Assembly (NCBI GenBank): GCA_006384855.1
Contig: VCJN01003009.1
Location: forward strand, 108,554-172,553
Length of the DNA stretch: 64,000 nucleotides
Direction of reading: 5' to 3'
DNA from: Tetraselmis striata
Taxonomy: Eukaryota; Chlorophyta; Chlorodendrophyceae; Chlorodendrales; Chlorodendraceae
In this document: one piece after another, positions 34,001-44,839 of the stretch
Layout: every line of letters begins with the position of its first letter
How positions within the stretch are numbered: the first letter of the stretch is position 1
Made by a program: the position numbers and the translations under genes
Notes under the pieces: model-generated
The model's input: only the letters and a program-made list of their open reading frames with translations
Told to the model about the DNA's origin: nothing
Database searches by the model: none

Positions 34001-35088
34001 GGCTTCCACAAGGTGCGCCCGCCGTCCCTGGAAGCAAATAGCAACCTACCGGCAATGGAACTGTGAATGCGTGCGCATTCCATTCGGGTGCGGGGCGTCA
34101 ACCATTCAGGCTCACCAGTGGGGGTATGTGTCCAAGCATCGAGTCTGGGCGACGGGTGCCGACGCCCCAATAGGAACCCGCGGGAGTGTCAAACTGAGTG
34201 TCAAACTGAGTGTCAAACTGGGTTGGCAAGCACGATTTCGGAATATTCGCCACGATTTCACTGTATTTTCGTGTACATTTGATCTCTGACAAATGGGGCA
34301 GGTTGTTTCTCGTGTTGATCTCGTTACTGTGTCGGCACCCGTAATAGGGTTCATCCGTTTGGACGTGGAACATACCCAGTTCGAAGGGCCTAAAGCGATG
34401 CCACGTGCTGTGTGACGTGAGCCTCATGCCAACATTCATGCCGTAGAGATGAAGTGTGTTGATAGTGACGGCGGTGCCACTCCCGGTTCTGCTGCAGGTC
34501 CCGGATGTGAACGGCTACGGCAACGACCACCCCTTCAGCTACTTCTCTTTCGGATCCTCCCTCAGCGAGGTGGAGCTCGACACGCTGACGGGCGACTTCA
34601 GCATTGTGCGCACCGACATCGTGATGGATGTGGGCGACCCCATCAACCCGGCCATCGACGTGGGCCAGATCGAGGGCGGCTTTGTGCAGGGCGTCGGCTG
34701 GCTGTGCCTGGAGGAGCTGGTGTGGGGTGACGCTGGGCACCCGTGGGTCCCACGCGGGCACCTCGCCACCAAGGGCCCCGGCGCCTACAAGATCCCCTCG
34801 GTCAACAACATCCCGCTGGACATGCGGGTGTCGCTCCTGCATGACGCGCCCAACCCCCGCGCCGTGCACTCCTCCAAGGCCATCGGCGAGCCGCCCTTCC
34901 ACCTCGCCACCTCGGTATTCTTCGCGCTCAAGGACGCCATCTACGCCGCGCGCCGCGCCGCCGGGCTGGAGGGCTGGTTCCCCCTGCACGCGCCTGCCAC
35001 GCCGGAGCGCCTGCGCATGGCTTGCACCGACTTCGTGACCGCCTCCACCCTCCCATGTGCGGACTTCCAGCCATACACCAGCTGCTAG
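28005..35088 (+). CDS. XDH: Xanthine dehydrogenase, C-terminal two thirds (N-terminus missing)
   Basis: Exons: 28005-28173 (end of the FAD domain, LPFTRRYEYVKEYKQAH), 28695-28953, 29815-30093, 30513-30692, 31128-31202, 31381-31581, 31927-32145, 32250-32462, 32946-33242, 33659-34012, 34498-35088 (TAG). Most introns are phase 0. XDH oxidises hypoxanthine and xanthine to urate in purine breakdown. Signatures include GQPIGVVVA, the molybdenum-domain LGGGFGGKETR, FRGFGGPQ and THGGVEMGQGLHTK, which holds the catalytic Glu region. The two 2Fe-2S domains and the first half of the FAD domain are absent; upstream is M20 coding DNA. Exon 28695-28953 needs three or four frameshifts to follow the family. 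All later exons are clean. The intron after 28173 uses a GC donor (AAG/GCAAGA). A functional enzyme is not possible from this locus as assembled. Confidence 0.9.
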
Positions 35089-35858
35089 GCCGCCTCAGCA
35101 GTGCCATCACAGTGACCGATTTTGCAGCTACCCCTTTTGTTCATTGCGCGAATGCGATCCGGTGGAGATGGCGCCCGTTTTGTGATCACCCAGCTGGTTG
35201 TGCGCCGCCCTGAGGTCACCGAAGGCCTTCAGGATCAGGACATGAAGCCACGCGGTGCCAGCGGCAAAGAGCTTCATGATCCTTAGCGTGGCCCCTGCCT
35301 GCCGGCAGCTAGCGAGGTGGCGAATCATCAGTGAGGGTTCAGTGGTCAATGGGCCACGCCTATAGAAGACCTCCATCACTATTACCCCGCCCATCGCGAA
35401 TGCGGCTGCGCTTGCCCTATTGAGCGGTTCTGTAGCTTATGCTGCTACTGTGCCTAGCCGCTAGCAATATCATTTATGTAAATAAAACGTTGCAGACGCG
35501 CCATGCAACAATTTCAAGAATTCCGTGTGGAATTCCATTGTCCTAGGACGGGTCGAATCGCATAACATGTTACCACATCTCTCACCATAAAACATAACTA
35601 TGAAGGAACTTGACAGTTCAATCTGCGATGCGTCGATTTTTCAGAAAATTTCAAAGGAACGGGTTCTATATCACTGGCCTACAGTTCCATGAATTGCAAC
35701 ATTATATATATACCTCGCCCGACCCCCAGCCTCTGGCTGTGGCGTGGCCGGTGGGGGTTCAGCACCGTGGGGCGTCCTCTGGCCCCTCCAGGCCCCTCTG
35801 CTAGGGTGTCTCCCGTGGGGTCGCGGTCCCGGCGGGGGCGGCGGTGGTGGTGGGCGCG
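35089..35858. other. Intergenic after XDH
   Basis: No gene seen. A TGTAA, the usual green-algal polyadenylation signal, occurs at about 35476, 390 bp past the XDH stop. Whether it is used is unknown. Confidence 0.4.
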
Positions 35859-36437
35859 ATGGCGCGGGTGCAGTCGTCGACGCCCGGCGGGGGCGTTGAC
35901 TGGCAGTTCCGGTGTTGCGATGGCGGCTGCGGACGCACCTACCGGCGGCCAGCCCCCTTGTGCACGCACGTGAACCACGGGATGGAGTCCGACGACCCGG
36001 AGGTAGCTGCGATGCACCTCGCCTACGCTGAGACTTTCGACCCCTCTGTGTATCTGCGGTGCGTCCCACGAGACGGCTGCCCTCGCTCGGGCCACCACGT
36101 GTTCCATGGCGCGCAAGCGGCGGCCCGTGCCGCCACCTGCGAGTTCTGCAGCCCCCCTCCTCCCACGGCTCCGCCCTCCGGTGTGGCTCTCCCGGCGTCG
36201 GCAGCTGGCGTGCGGGCGCTGCAGCGCCAGCACGCGCCGGCTGCGGCCTCAGCCGCCCATGATGCCGCTCTCGCGGCCACCGCTCGGTGGTGCGCTACCA
36301 GCGACGTCTACCGCAAGATGCCCCGTACGCCGCTGCGGGGCACGGCTGTCGGCGTCTGTCCCGCAGCTCGGCCTGTCCTATTCCCCCTGCTAGACCGTAC
36401 GAGTACGCTGGCCTATGCTGACTACCCCCCTCTCAAC

Positions 36438-38494
36438 CAGGGTTGCCCTGAAGGGGCTTCAGTTCAGGCCACTTCAGGCTGAAGTCCCGACTTCAGCTGA
36501 ATTCAAGTCAGGCTGAATACCTAGCGAAAATGGCCTGAATACCCCCTACCTGAAGTCCCTCTAAACGTACGAGTTTTGAGTGTAGCGGCTAGCGGTACAA
36601 TCCAATCGTTCTGATATGTCCGAATCCGCAGAGAAATTGTACTATAATCGCCCTAGGTGTCGCACAGGCCGCATCCGTACCAGGCCCACATACACAGCAT
36701 ATAGTACATTATGGTGCGCCAATAGTATATTGCGCAGTGTTAAACGGTGTTCTCAGTTTCGGTAATGCGTCATCCTGCACTTGCTGTATTCCTTGGGCGG
36801 CAACGCAGGCTGGCGACCGCCGCCAAGGAATACGGAATACCGCATCACCAAATGGCGCGCGATCGCAGCACTACACTCTCCACTCTCAAGTCTCAAGTCT
36901 CAACCCTACGCCCAGTCCCCCCCCCTTCCCCCCCCCTCCCCCCCCCCCCAAGCTGATTATGGAAGCCGCGCAGGTTGCCTCGGATGCCGCCGAACCTTAA
37001 GCCGGCGCTGCGGAGGCCGAAGTCGACATGCAGGCCGCCGGCCACGAAGAGAGCATGCCGCCGCCGCCCCCAGGCTCGCGCCCCGGCCCATCCCGCCATA
37101 CGAACCGCCGTAACGTTGGCGATTCGTCGCAGTCCGCTTTGCCCCGGCCCGACAGTGCCAGCGCTGAACCACCGATAGAACTTGACGGTGACGATGAGCA
37201 AGCAGCCGGCATCCCATGTGATGTGGTAGACATGCCCAGCTCCACTATCTACTGACTGCCATATGTGTGTTGGATGTGTACGTGCAGAGTTTCACCTTGA
37301 GCAAGATTCAGAATAAGCTATAATCTTGCATCACCTCGACCAAGAAGTCCTCCAAGGGCTGGCACGCGCTGGTCCTCGCATGCCGTGAGATGTGGGTGAA
37401 GGCTGTCAAGTTCATCACACCAGTGAAGACGCACTTCACCAGCGTAAGTTTACACAACATGCCATGCTGTTTTGTATTACTCCTGAGCTGTTGTGCATGC
37501 CCTATCGTAGCGTGCTGCAATACAACATACTGACATGCGTATTGCTTGCATGTGCTCGTCAGACATGGAGCATGCTGAGGAGCCTTATCACGACACGTGC
37601 TGTGGTGGATCACCACCTGCATGGCACAATGCCACAGACCGCCAGCTCAAACTTGCGAGAGCGGCAGCCAGCCCACGAGGAATGATCTGTGGCAACGGCC
37701 ATGGAGGATGTGCTGTCCCACCCCCGCAAACTCGGAATTGGAATTGGCACGTATGTTGCTTGCAATCCCTGCTAGTCAGGTAGAGTGTGAGCGCGTGTTC
37801 CCTCTCGCTGGCCTAGTCACGCAGAGGCTGCGGAATAAGATGGGTGTGGGGAATATGGCCACTGAAGTATCCATACACAATAATGTAGACCTGGTTGCAC
37901 AGGTGGACGATGCTCTCTCGTGCAACTTTGGCTAGGAGTGTTACATGCTCTCTGTCAAGCCGGATATCAAGGCCATCGAATCGTAAGGAAGTCATCAAGA
38001 CACTGGTAGCCTGGAAAGGCGGGAGGGTCAGGGTTTTTCATCAAAGTTATGTAACAATTTCTTTACAAGCACTAAGTAATTTATTGGCCACTGTCTCTTG
38101 GGGGGGGGGGGGGGGGGGGGGTAAGGGGGCGCAAAGGCACGCCGGCCCGCCGACCACCTCTTGCTCAGCGGAACGGCATGAGCACACGTATATACATATA
38201 TATATCACTCCATATGCATGTTCGGAGGTCCATGTGTTGTCATGCTTGCCGCTAGGTATTAGTGACTCAATAGACGCTGCTATGCCCACACCACATACAA
38301 TATACATAGTACCTTGAGGGGGGTTCAGGCGCGAAGTTCAGCCTGAATACCTGAATACCTGAACTGAAGCGTCTTCAGGCTGAATTCAGGCCTGAATTCA
38401 GCCTGAAGACCCTTCAGCTGAATTCAGCCTGAAGTGCCTGAATTCAGTTCAGGCTGAACTGAATACCTCTGGGGGGGGGTTCAGGGCAACCTTG
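36438..38494 (+). mobile_element. hAT transposon, 2,057 bp, probably internally deleted
   Basis: Terminal repeats are CAGGGTTGCCCTGAA on the left and CAAGGTTGCCCTGAA read inward on the right. Perfect 8-bp CTCTCAAC duplications flank them (36430-36437 and 38495-38502), the classic hAT length. Both subterminal regions are packed with TTCAGGCTGAA and CTGAATTCAG palindromic variants (36450-36560 and 38325-38475). The inside keeps only the end of a hAT transposase. G runs occur at 38100 and 38472. Confidence 0.88.
37340..37935 (+). pseudogene. hAT transposase remnant with C-terminal dimerisation domain
   Basis: One exon-like block (SSKGWHALVLACREMWVKAV) ends at a GTAAGT near 37444. A later frame has LARMLLAIPASQVECERVFP and LAGLVTQRLRNKMG. 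The hATC dimerisation domain is defined by a string like PASQxxxERVFSxAG followed by TxxRxxL, so the match is good. It ends with TAG near 37933. The BED finger and catalytic core are not seen in the ~2 kb, so this copy should depend on another element for movement. Confidence 0.7.
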
Positions 38495-38607
38495 CTCTCA
38501 ACCCCGCTTTTAGCGCACATATAGCACAAACGCGCGGGCTGACGCGCACGACGGAGCAGGGCGCTACGCTCCACCTGGTGGCCAATCTCGTACGCATCGC
38601 GCCTTGA

Positions 38608-39416
38608 GCGTCCTATTGTGTTTTCGGCGCCAAAATCAGCAATATAGGGCCGTGTGACCTGGTGATGTTTCCCGTCGAAGCTGGTTTGAAAACCACACAC
38701 TGTGAGATTCAGATGTGACATACAGGTGACGAAGCACTACTACTAGCGACTATTATTTATCCGTGAAGGCTGCTGCTGGTGGCGGCACGTCCATCCAGTT
38801 ACGTGCGAGTACATCCGGCGTTATTGCCGGCGGGCGATAAATCCTTTTTGTCATCATTCTGGTAGTCGTACCAGCCCGGTGAAGCGTACATGGCACTGAC
38901 GTACAAGGTACAAGGTTGTCCGTGTAGTACCGGGTAGTACGCGATATATTTATGACGCCGGTACCGGGGATGTAGTACCCGGTACCCGGTACCCGGGCAC
39001 GAACCCTAGTCGTCCTGTGGATAAGTACGACTATTAGTACATGGGAGCGCAAATCGCAGCCGTACGTATTTGGTAACACTGGGGAATTTGCAGTACTAGT
39101 ACTGCTGATCGGGCCTGCCAGCCGTCCGATCAAAGGTCATCAGATGGGCGGTTTGGCTGCCATGTTTTGCCAAAGAGTGCTCACGTTACATAAATATTCG
39201 CGAGGGGGAGGGCGGGGGCAGGCAGCGGTTTGCCGAAGAATGATTGAATTACAATATTCGCGACAGCTGCCATCGGGGGATGTGGCCCGGGGGGGGGGGG
39301 GGGGGGGGGTGCGGGGGCGGGGGGACCACGCCCGCCCCGCCCCCCCCCGCCCCCCCTCGCCGCCAGCCGCTCCCGCCTGGGGGGGGGGGGGGGGGGGGGG
39401 GTAAAGGGGGCGGGGG
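38608..39416. other. No gene; poly-G runs and GGTACC-rich palindromic patch
   Basis: Positions 38920-39000 repeat GGTACCCGGTACCCGG-type steps. Long G runs lie at 39289-39309 and 39379-39401. Open frames across them are composition artefacts. Confidence 0.5.
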
Positions 39417-40023
39417 CTACTGCTTGTTCTTGTTCTTGCGTGCCCGGGGGACCCTCCGCTTCGACGATCTCGCTGCCTCCGCCTCCGCCTCCGCCTCCGC
39501 CTCCGCCTGCGCCTCCGACTCCGCCTCCGACTCCGCGACCGTCAGTTTCTTACCTCGGCGTTTCTTCACTGGCCTCTTCCGCTTCTTGTCATCCGTCAGT
39601 GTCTTCACCACCCCGGGAGGCTGTGCCGTCGACGACGCCGCCATGAGCTTCCTTACCTTGGCGTCGGGACGCCCCCTGTGCCCAGACACCCACAACAAGC
39701 CACAATCGTTTCGCCTTTAAGCGGCTGAGGATGCGGCCTCCTCGGCCACCACGAGTTGCGCCGCTGGCACTGTGGAAGCCTTGGCGTTGAGGTGGGCCTT
39801 ACGGCGCTCCCGGACGAACCTGCGCGCGGCACAAGTTAGCCACGAGTGGGTGCGTGCTAATGCGGAGGATGGAGTGTTTTGTTGCGCGCCCACCTTGTCA
39901 CGGGTTTCCTCATGTCTTTCTCGTCCTCCTCGATGCCGGCGGCGCGGACACGCGAGACAACAAGGCTCGCCGCCCACTTTTGCCCGGGGGGGCGAGGTCG
40001 GCCATGGCGCTGTGAGCGGTGAA

Positions 40024-40069
<46 letters not shown>
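39289..40069. repeat. Very long guanine homopolymers
   Basis: G runs of roughly 20, 23 and 45 bases occur at 39289, 39379 and 40025-40069. Runs of this kind recur through 17.6-46.9 kb and at 62.3-62.8 kb. Their exact lengths are probably unreliable. Confidence 0.85.
39717..40010 (-). CDS. Small two-exon gene, uncharacterised
   Basis: A frame encoding AAGIEEDEKDMRKPVTR has a phase-2 GTGGGC donor near 39893. It splices to a GCGCAG acceptor near 39831, giving FVRERRKAHLNAKAS and a TAA stop at 39717-39719. The upstream exon is bounded by a 45-base G run (40025-40069), and the ATG-containing frame needs a one-base change in a C run to connect. It is basic and probably nuclear. Immediately downstream on the same strand (39417-39698) is a second basic frame with an Ala-Glu repeat made by a GCGGAG hexamer. 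Function unknown. Confidence 0.3.
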   Translation of the reverse strand, partial: APWPTSPPRAKVGGEPCCLACPRRRHRGGRERHEETRDKVGAQQNTPSSALARTHSWLTCAARRFVRERRKAHLNAKASTVPAAQLVVAEEAASSAA

Positions 40070-40299
40070 CGGCCGAGGTGGAGAAACTAACACCCAGTCG
40101 ACGACCGCCTTCCGCAGCAGTCAACGACACATCGGAGGCGAGGAGCAGCGCGCCACTACTATTTATATGCACGTATTGTCAAGAGCTAGTCGGTGCGGCA
40201 TTGTGTCGGTGTAATTTCGCAATGTTTATTGTTGAAGTAGCACGGCGTAATGGATACGGCGAGTGAATCCGGGATAATGTGTGCGACGAATGTGCGCGC

Positions 40300-40344
40300 G
40301 CAGCGGTGTGCGGCGGTGTGCGGCGGTGTGCGGCGGTGTGCACC
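40300..40344 (+). repeat. 10-bp microsatellite
   Basis: About four copies of GGTGTGCGGC, directly before the ~370-bp tandem array. Confidence 0.85.
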
Positions 40345-40442
40345 GATGTTAATATAGTGTGAATATTATATCGGCCGTAGACGATCAGGTCTGGCAGCAC
40401 CGCCCGTGCTTGTAAATAAGCGACAATGGGTCTAGTCTCCCG

Positions 40443-41600
40443 CTAGTCTGTGCACCGCAAGTGCACTCCGCAAGCCTCGCCTCCATCCGCGTCGGAACCG
40501 GTAGTAAGTGTTGTTGTGTGCGCACATCGTGACAACATTAAACGGTGGCAATTGCAATTATTAGCGGTGGATAATGTGAAGGCGTTTTCGAAATCGACAG
40601 AGAATGAGGCGGTGCTGGCGGAGTGCATTGGCGGTGCACAGAATAGCGTGTTGCTGGGGTTTTGGCTGCATCGGACGCCGTATTCCCACCCATCCGGCAC
40701 GGAATGTCCGGTTTTCACACATTTGTGTGTTAATAAAGCAGTGTGAATATTACGCGTCTTTTACGCCGGGTGGATGGGCATCCGGCGTCCGATGCACCCC
40801 AATTATTTGCAGCACGCTACTCTACGCACCCCCAACGCACTCCGCAAGCCTCGCCTCCATCCGCGTCGGAACCGGTAGTAAGTGTTGTTGTGTGCGCACA
40901 TCGTGACAACATTACACGGCAATTGCAATTAGCGGTGGACAATGTGAAGGCGTTTTCGAAATCGACAGAGAATGTGGCGGTGCTGGCGGAGTGCATTGGC
41001 GGTGCACAGAATAGCGTGTTGCTGGGGTTTTGGCTGCATCGGACGCCGTATTCCCACCCATCCGGCACGGAATGTCCGGTTTTCACACATTTGTGTGTTA
41101 ATAAAGTGTGAATATTACGCGTCTTTTACGCCGGGTGGGTGGGCATCCGGCGTCCGATGCACCCCAATTATTTGCAGCACGCTACTCTACGCACCCCCAA
41201 CTCACTCCGCAAGCCCCGCCTCCATCCGCGTCGGAACCGGTAGTAAGTGTTGTTGTGTGCGCACATCGTGACAACATTACACGGTGGCAATTGCAATTAC
41301 CGGTGGGTAATGTGAAGGCGTTTTCGAAATCGACAGAGAATGAGGCGGTGCTGGCGGAGTGCATTGGCGGTGCACAGAATAGCGTGTTGCTGGGGTTTTG
41401 GCTGCATCGGACGCCGTATTCCCACCCATCCGGCACGCACGGAATGTCCGGTTTTCACACATTTGCGTGTGAATATATATAGTGTGAATATTACGTAGGC
41501 GTCTTTTACGCTGGGTGGATGGGCATCCGGCGTCCGATGCACCCCGAATCTCACCAACACGCTACTCTACGCACCCCCAACGCATTCCGCCAGCCCCCCC
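40443..41600 (+). repeat. ~370-bp tandem repeat, three units plus a partial
   Basis: Unit starts lie near 40464, 40838, 41203 and 41583 (spacings 374, 365 and 380). Each unit holds an open plus-strand frame of about 98 codons with SVVVCAHRDNI, VKAFSKSTEN and ECIGGAQNSVLLGFWLHRTP. Most indels between units are three bases long, which keeps the frame. Between frames is AATAAAG followed by TGTGAATATTACG. No known domain was recognised. It could be a coding satellite or a tandemly amplified exon. Confidence 0.8.
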
Positions 41601-42500
41601 TCTTTCCGCGCAGGTCCTACGTTCCATTGTATGTATATACATACGTACATGTATTGCTCCGAAACCAGCCCAAACTTTATGAGTGCACAAGTGTAAATGG
41701 GGGGGGGGGGGGGGGGGGGGGGTGGGGGGGGGGATGTGGCGGCGGGGCATCCACTCACACATACCCCAGCGATGCATGACAAATATTACATGCCGTGGCG
41801 GGTCGGCGGGCCGACCCGGCGGGGGGGGGGGGGGGGGGGGGCGTCTATTCAACTACACGTGCGACAGTGTCGTTTCGTGGAGCAGTATATGTGCCCGGCC
41901 TCATTTATACCGCCCCCTACCTGCGCTGCATGGTCTACCCCTAAGAATTACTTAGCACAAACCGTCATTACTTAATAGGAACCTAGCACAGCCAGGCTTA
42001 TATGCCCGCTTTCCCGATCAACTTCTACGCACTTTCCGTCCCTCAACCGCCGGACATGGGGGTTAAGCCGCCAGCCTCGGCAGTTGCTTAGCCAGACTTG
42101 GCATCCCGTACCGTGTCCATGGCTTCGCAGCTCTGCCGCTGGCACACGCCGAGTCCGGCGCTTGCTGCCGCGGGGTTGCGCACGCATGCACGCACGGTAA
42201 TACGCCGCCGACGCCGCCACGCTTACTTCCACCACCTTCGCCAGCCGCAGCTTCGCACGCCTTTCCGCCGACATACGAAACGCACGAATCCCCCCCCGTC
42301 CCCGCGTCATGTATATTATATTCGAGGCGACTATGCGGGGCGCAGCACACGCCGCGGCGTGGGTCGGCGGAGCGACAGGCGGCGGGAGCCCTAATGGCCG
42401 GGCAGTATCCACACCCACACAGGCACCGCCGCTCACCTCCGACGCGGATGAACCGCCTCCCAAAGGAAACATGCCGGTTGGTGGTAAGCCCAGCAGGCGT
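41601..42500. other. Poly-G-rich DNA without supported gene
   Basis: G runs lie at 41699-41733 (interrupted once) and 41820-41840. A minus-strand frame at 41972-42472 is open but has no recognisable motif. Confidence 0.4.
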
Positions 42501-42502
42501 GC

Positions 42503-43204
42503 GTGGGGTGCCGGCGCCGGTACTGGTGCGACGGAGCTGTCGCGTCAGGAACCGCACCGCATGTGGAGCAACACATGGCGGTGCCGGCCCCACCTATGTC
42601 TAGGGCCACCTCCTCACAACACCCCGCCACGACGGCGTCGGCCACCGCCGACGGCGCCGTTGCGGGGGGGGACGCCCTGCCAGGCGACGATGATGCGCCT
42701 GGTGCGCCGCGTCAGGAGGCAGAGGAGGCCGTGGTCGAGGCGACTGATCGGGCTGAGGGGGTTGTCGAGGCGAGCGAGGCTGCGCTCGCGCCACCCGCCC
42801 CGCAGCCACCTGCGGGACATGCCGACTTGCTCGTCGCCATGTTGACCGGAGCACTACGAGCAGTGGCGGGAGGCGGCCACATGCACTATCATGTGCGTGT
42901 CCTGGCCGGACGCCCGTCATGCGTGGACTGCGGCCAACGGACGGACTGGGAGTGTTGCTGCGACGGCACCCCGGCTTTGTGCGGCCCCAAGTACCCATGC
43001 ATGGCGACCCATCAGCGGGCAGTCCCCTGCCCGACCACGGCCACGAAGAGGGCGGAGTTCCGCCATGTCAGGGACGCGTTCCACGACGCGACTCGCGCCG
43101 CCGTGTGTGAGGCTTCCGAGAAGGCACGCGCGGCTGGTAGGGTGCGCAGGGTGAGGCGGCGGACGGCCCAGGAGCTGAAGGAGAGCGAGACATGCCGTCA
43201 GTGA
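42503..43204 (+). CDS. Protein with C-terminal Cys/His-rich domain
   Basis: The 233-codon frame has an Ala/Pro/Glu-rich first half and a C-terminal zinc-binding-like domain: HYHVRVLAGRPSCVDCG, WECCCDG, ALCGPKYPCMATHQ. The spacing of Cys pairs with an LC...C...H ending recalls the cysteine-rich domain at the C-terminus of piggyBac transposases. The match is loose, and no DDE core was found nearby. The start may lie further upstream or in another exon. The end is a Lys/Arg-rich tail and TGA. Confidence 0.4.
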   Translation: MGCRRRYWCDGAVASGTAPHVEQHMAVPAPPMSRATSSQHPATTASATADGAVAGGDALPGDDDAPGAPRQEAEEAVVEATDRAEGVVEASEAALAPPAPQPPAGHADLLVAMLTGALRAVAGGGHMHYHVRVLAGRPSCVDCGQRTDWECCCDGTPALCGPKYPCMATHQRAVPCPTTATKRAEFRHVRDAFHDATRAAVCEASEKARAAGRVRRVRRRTAQELKESETCRQ

Positions 43205-43247
43205 GGTCGGGCGCAATGTCATTGGGTGGGGCACACGGACGTGTAAC

Positions 43248-43558
43248 ACTTGCACTTTGCGCGTACTGCTGGGTTACATCCAGGCTGCGTCACACTATGC
43301 AACCGGAAAGGCTGCGTTGCTACTGCAAACAATGCGACGCCTCACTCTGTAGCAACCGCTGCCGCGCCTATCCCACAGCCGCTGCCCCCCCCCCCCCCCC
43401 CCCCCCCCGCGCGGGATCCCCGCCATCAGCAGCTTGCACTTGCACTTTGCGCGTACTGCTGGGTTACATCCAGGCGGCGTCACACCGGAAAGGCTGCGTT
43501 GCCACTGCAAACGATGCTACGCCTCACTCGGTAGCAACCGCTGCCCCGCCCATCCCAC
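43248..43558 (+). repeat. Direct repeat of ~125 bp separated by a poly-C spacer
   Basis: Positions 43248-43377 and 43436-43558 share ACTTGCACTTTGCGCGTACT and most following bases, with a 6-base deletion in the second copy. A C run of about 20 bases lies between them. Confidence 0.85.
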
Positions 43559-44161
43559 TCGGGATGCTGAGAGCAGCTAAAGGGCACCGGGGGCGGGGCA
43601 AGAGGGAGCAGGGCCAATGATTGTGGAAGAGCGGGGACCCGCTTGCATGCCATCGTATTATATCTTGCACAATATCTGTTGCTGCACTCATATCTCACAT
43701 CACTAGCTTAGCTATAGTGATTCCCCCCCCCCCCCCCCCCCCCGCACTGCGTACGCACAAGCCTGGGTATACGCATCAACTGCCCGCCGGGATGAGAAAC
43801 TGGTATTGGTAGTGTGTCTGTGGGGTGGAGGGGGGGGGCAAAAGAGCTGCCAATTGCTGCCAAGCTGGTGCGTTACATTGGGGCAGGCGCTGGGCAGACA
43901 ATTGGGGCTCGCTTCAGAGCATTGTCTAGTGCCTATGCGGCTGCGCCGCCTCCGCCGCATGCAGACTCTGCGGGCTCACCAGCACCGCCACCTCAGTCAT
44001 GCGGCCCTGCATCCCGCAGCCCGCCGCCGTCAGCCAGATCAGAGGTATCCAGAAGCCAGTGCTGGGGTTGTTGCGGCATGACCGCATAGTTTTCAGCGGC
44101 TGCCGTCCACAGCTTGTAATGCATCCCTTTCCGCCGATTCCGCTGTATGCGCTGTCTTAAA

Positions 44162-44835
44162 GCCGCGCTGCCCCGGCCGCCGCGCCTTGGCGCCGCGCTG
44201 CCCCGGCCGCCGCGCCTTGGCGCCGCGCTGCCCCGGCCGCCGCGCCTTGGCGCCGCGCTGCCCCGGCCGCCGCGCCTTGGCGCCGCGCTGCCCCGGCCGC
44301 CGCGCCTTGGCGCCGCGCTGCCCCGGCCGCCGCGCCTTGGCGCCGCGCTGCCCCGGCCGCCGCGCCTTGGCGCCGCGCTGCCCCGGCCGCCGCGCCTTGG
44401 CGCCGCGCTGCCCCGGCCGCCGCGCCTTGGCGCCGCGCTGCCCCGGCCGCCGCGCCTTGGCGCCGCGCTGCCCCGGCCGCCGCGCCTTGGCGCCGCGCTG
44501 CCCCGGCCGCCGCGCCTTGGCGCCGCGCTGCCCCGGCCGCCGCTGTCTTGGCGCCGCGCTGCCCCGGCCGCCGCTGTCTTGGCGCCGCGCTGCCCCGGCC
44601 GCCGCTGTCTTGGCGCCGCGCTGCCCCGGCCGCCGCTGTCTTGGCGCCGCGCTGCCCCGGCCGCCGCTGTCTTGGCGCCGCGCTGCCCCGGCCGCCGCGC
44701 CTTGGCGCCGCGCTGCCCCGGCCGCCGCGCCTTGGCGCCGCGCTGCCCCGGCCGCCGCGCCTTGGCGCCGCGCTGCCCCGGCCGCCGCGCCTTGGCGCCG
44801 CGCTGCCCCGGCCGCCGCGCCTTGGCGCCGCGCGG
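44162..44835 (+). repeat. GC-rich 30/31-bp minisatellite, 22 units
   Basis: Twelve identical 30-bp units (GCCGCGCTGCCCCGGCC start) are followed by five 31-bp units, in which GCGCC is replaced by GCTGTC, then five more 30-bp units. Units within each block are essentially identical, so the array has been homogenised in blocks. Open frames of 260-380 codons across it are artefacts of the period. It lies at the 3' end of the minus-strand transposon-like gene below. Confidence 0.95.
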
Positions 44836-44839
44836 GGTA

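Larger units (their letters stand above)
35859..38607 (+). pseudogene. Cys/His-rich zinc-finger-like protein interrupted by a hAT element
   Basis: The frame opens at ATG 35859 and runs to 36437. There a hAT transposon sits in the codons for YPPLN. The frame resumes exactly after the right target duplication (38503) and ends at TGA 38605-38607. The N-terminal part has a C2H2-like pattern (FRCCDGGCGRTYRRP followed by CTHVNH), then a second Cys/His group (CPRSGHHVFH) and CEFC. A DNA-binding role is plausible but not shown. With the insertion in place the frame instead ends at 36482 after a few foreign codons. No introns were needed. The family was not identified. Confidence 0.5.

Noticed and set aside
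42503..43204. Intact piggyBac transposase
   Set aside because: Only a Cys/His-rich domain is visible; no DDE core or TTAA-flanked ends were found.
44162..44835. 260-380-residue Ala/Arg/Pro proteins over the GC minisatellite
   Set aside because: They are artefacts of a stop-free period; opposite-strand frames are equally long.
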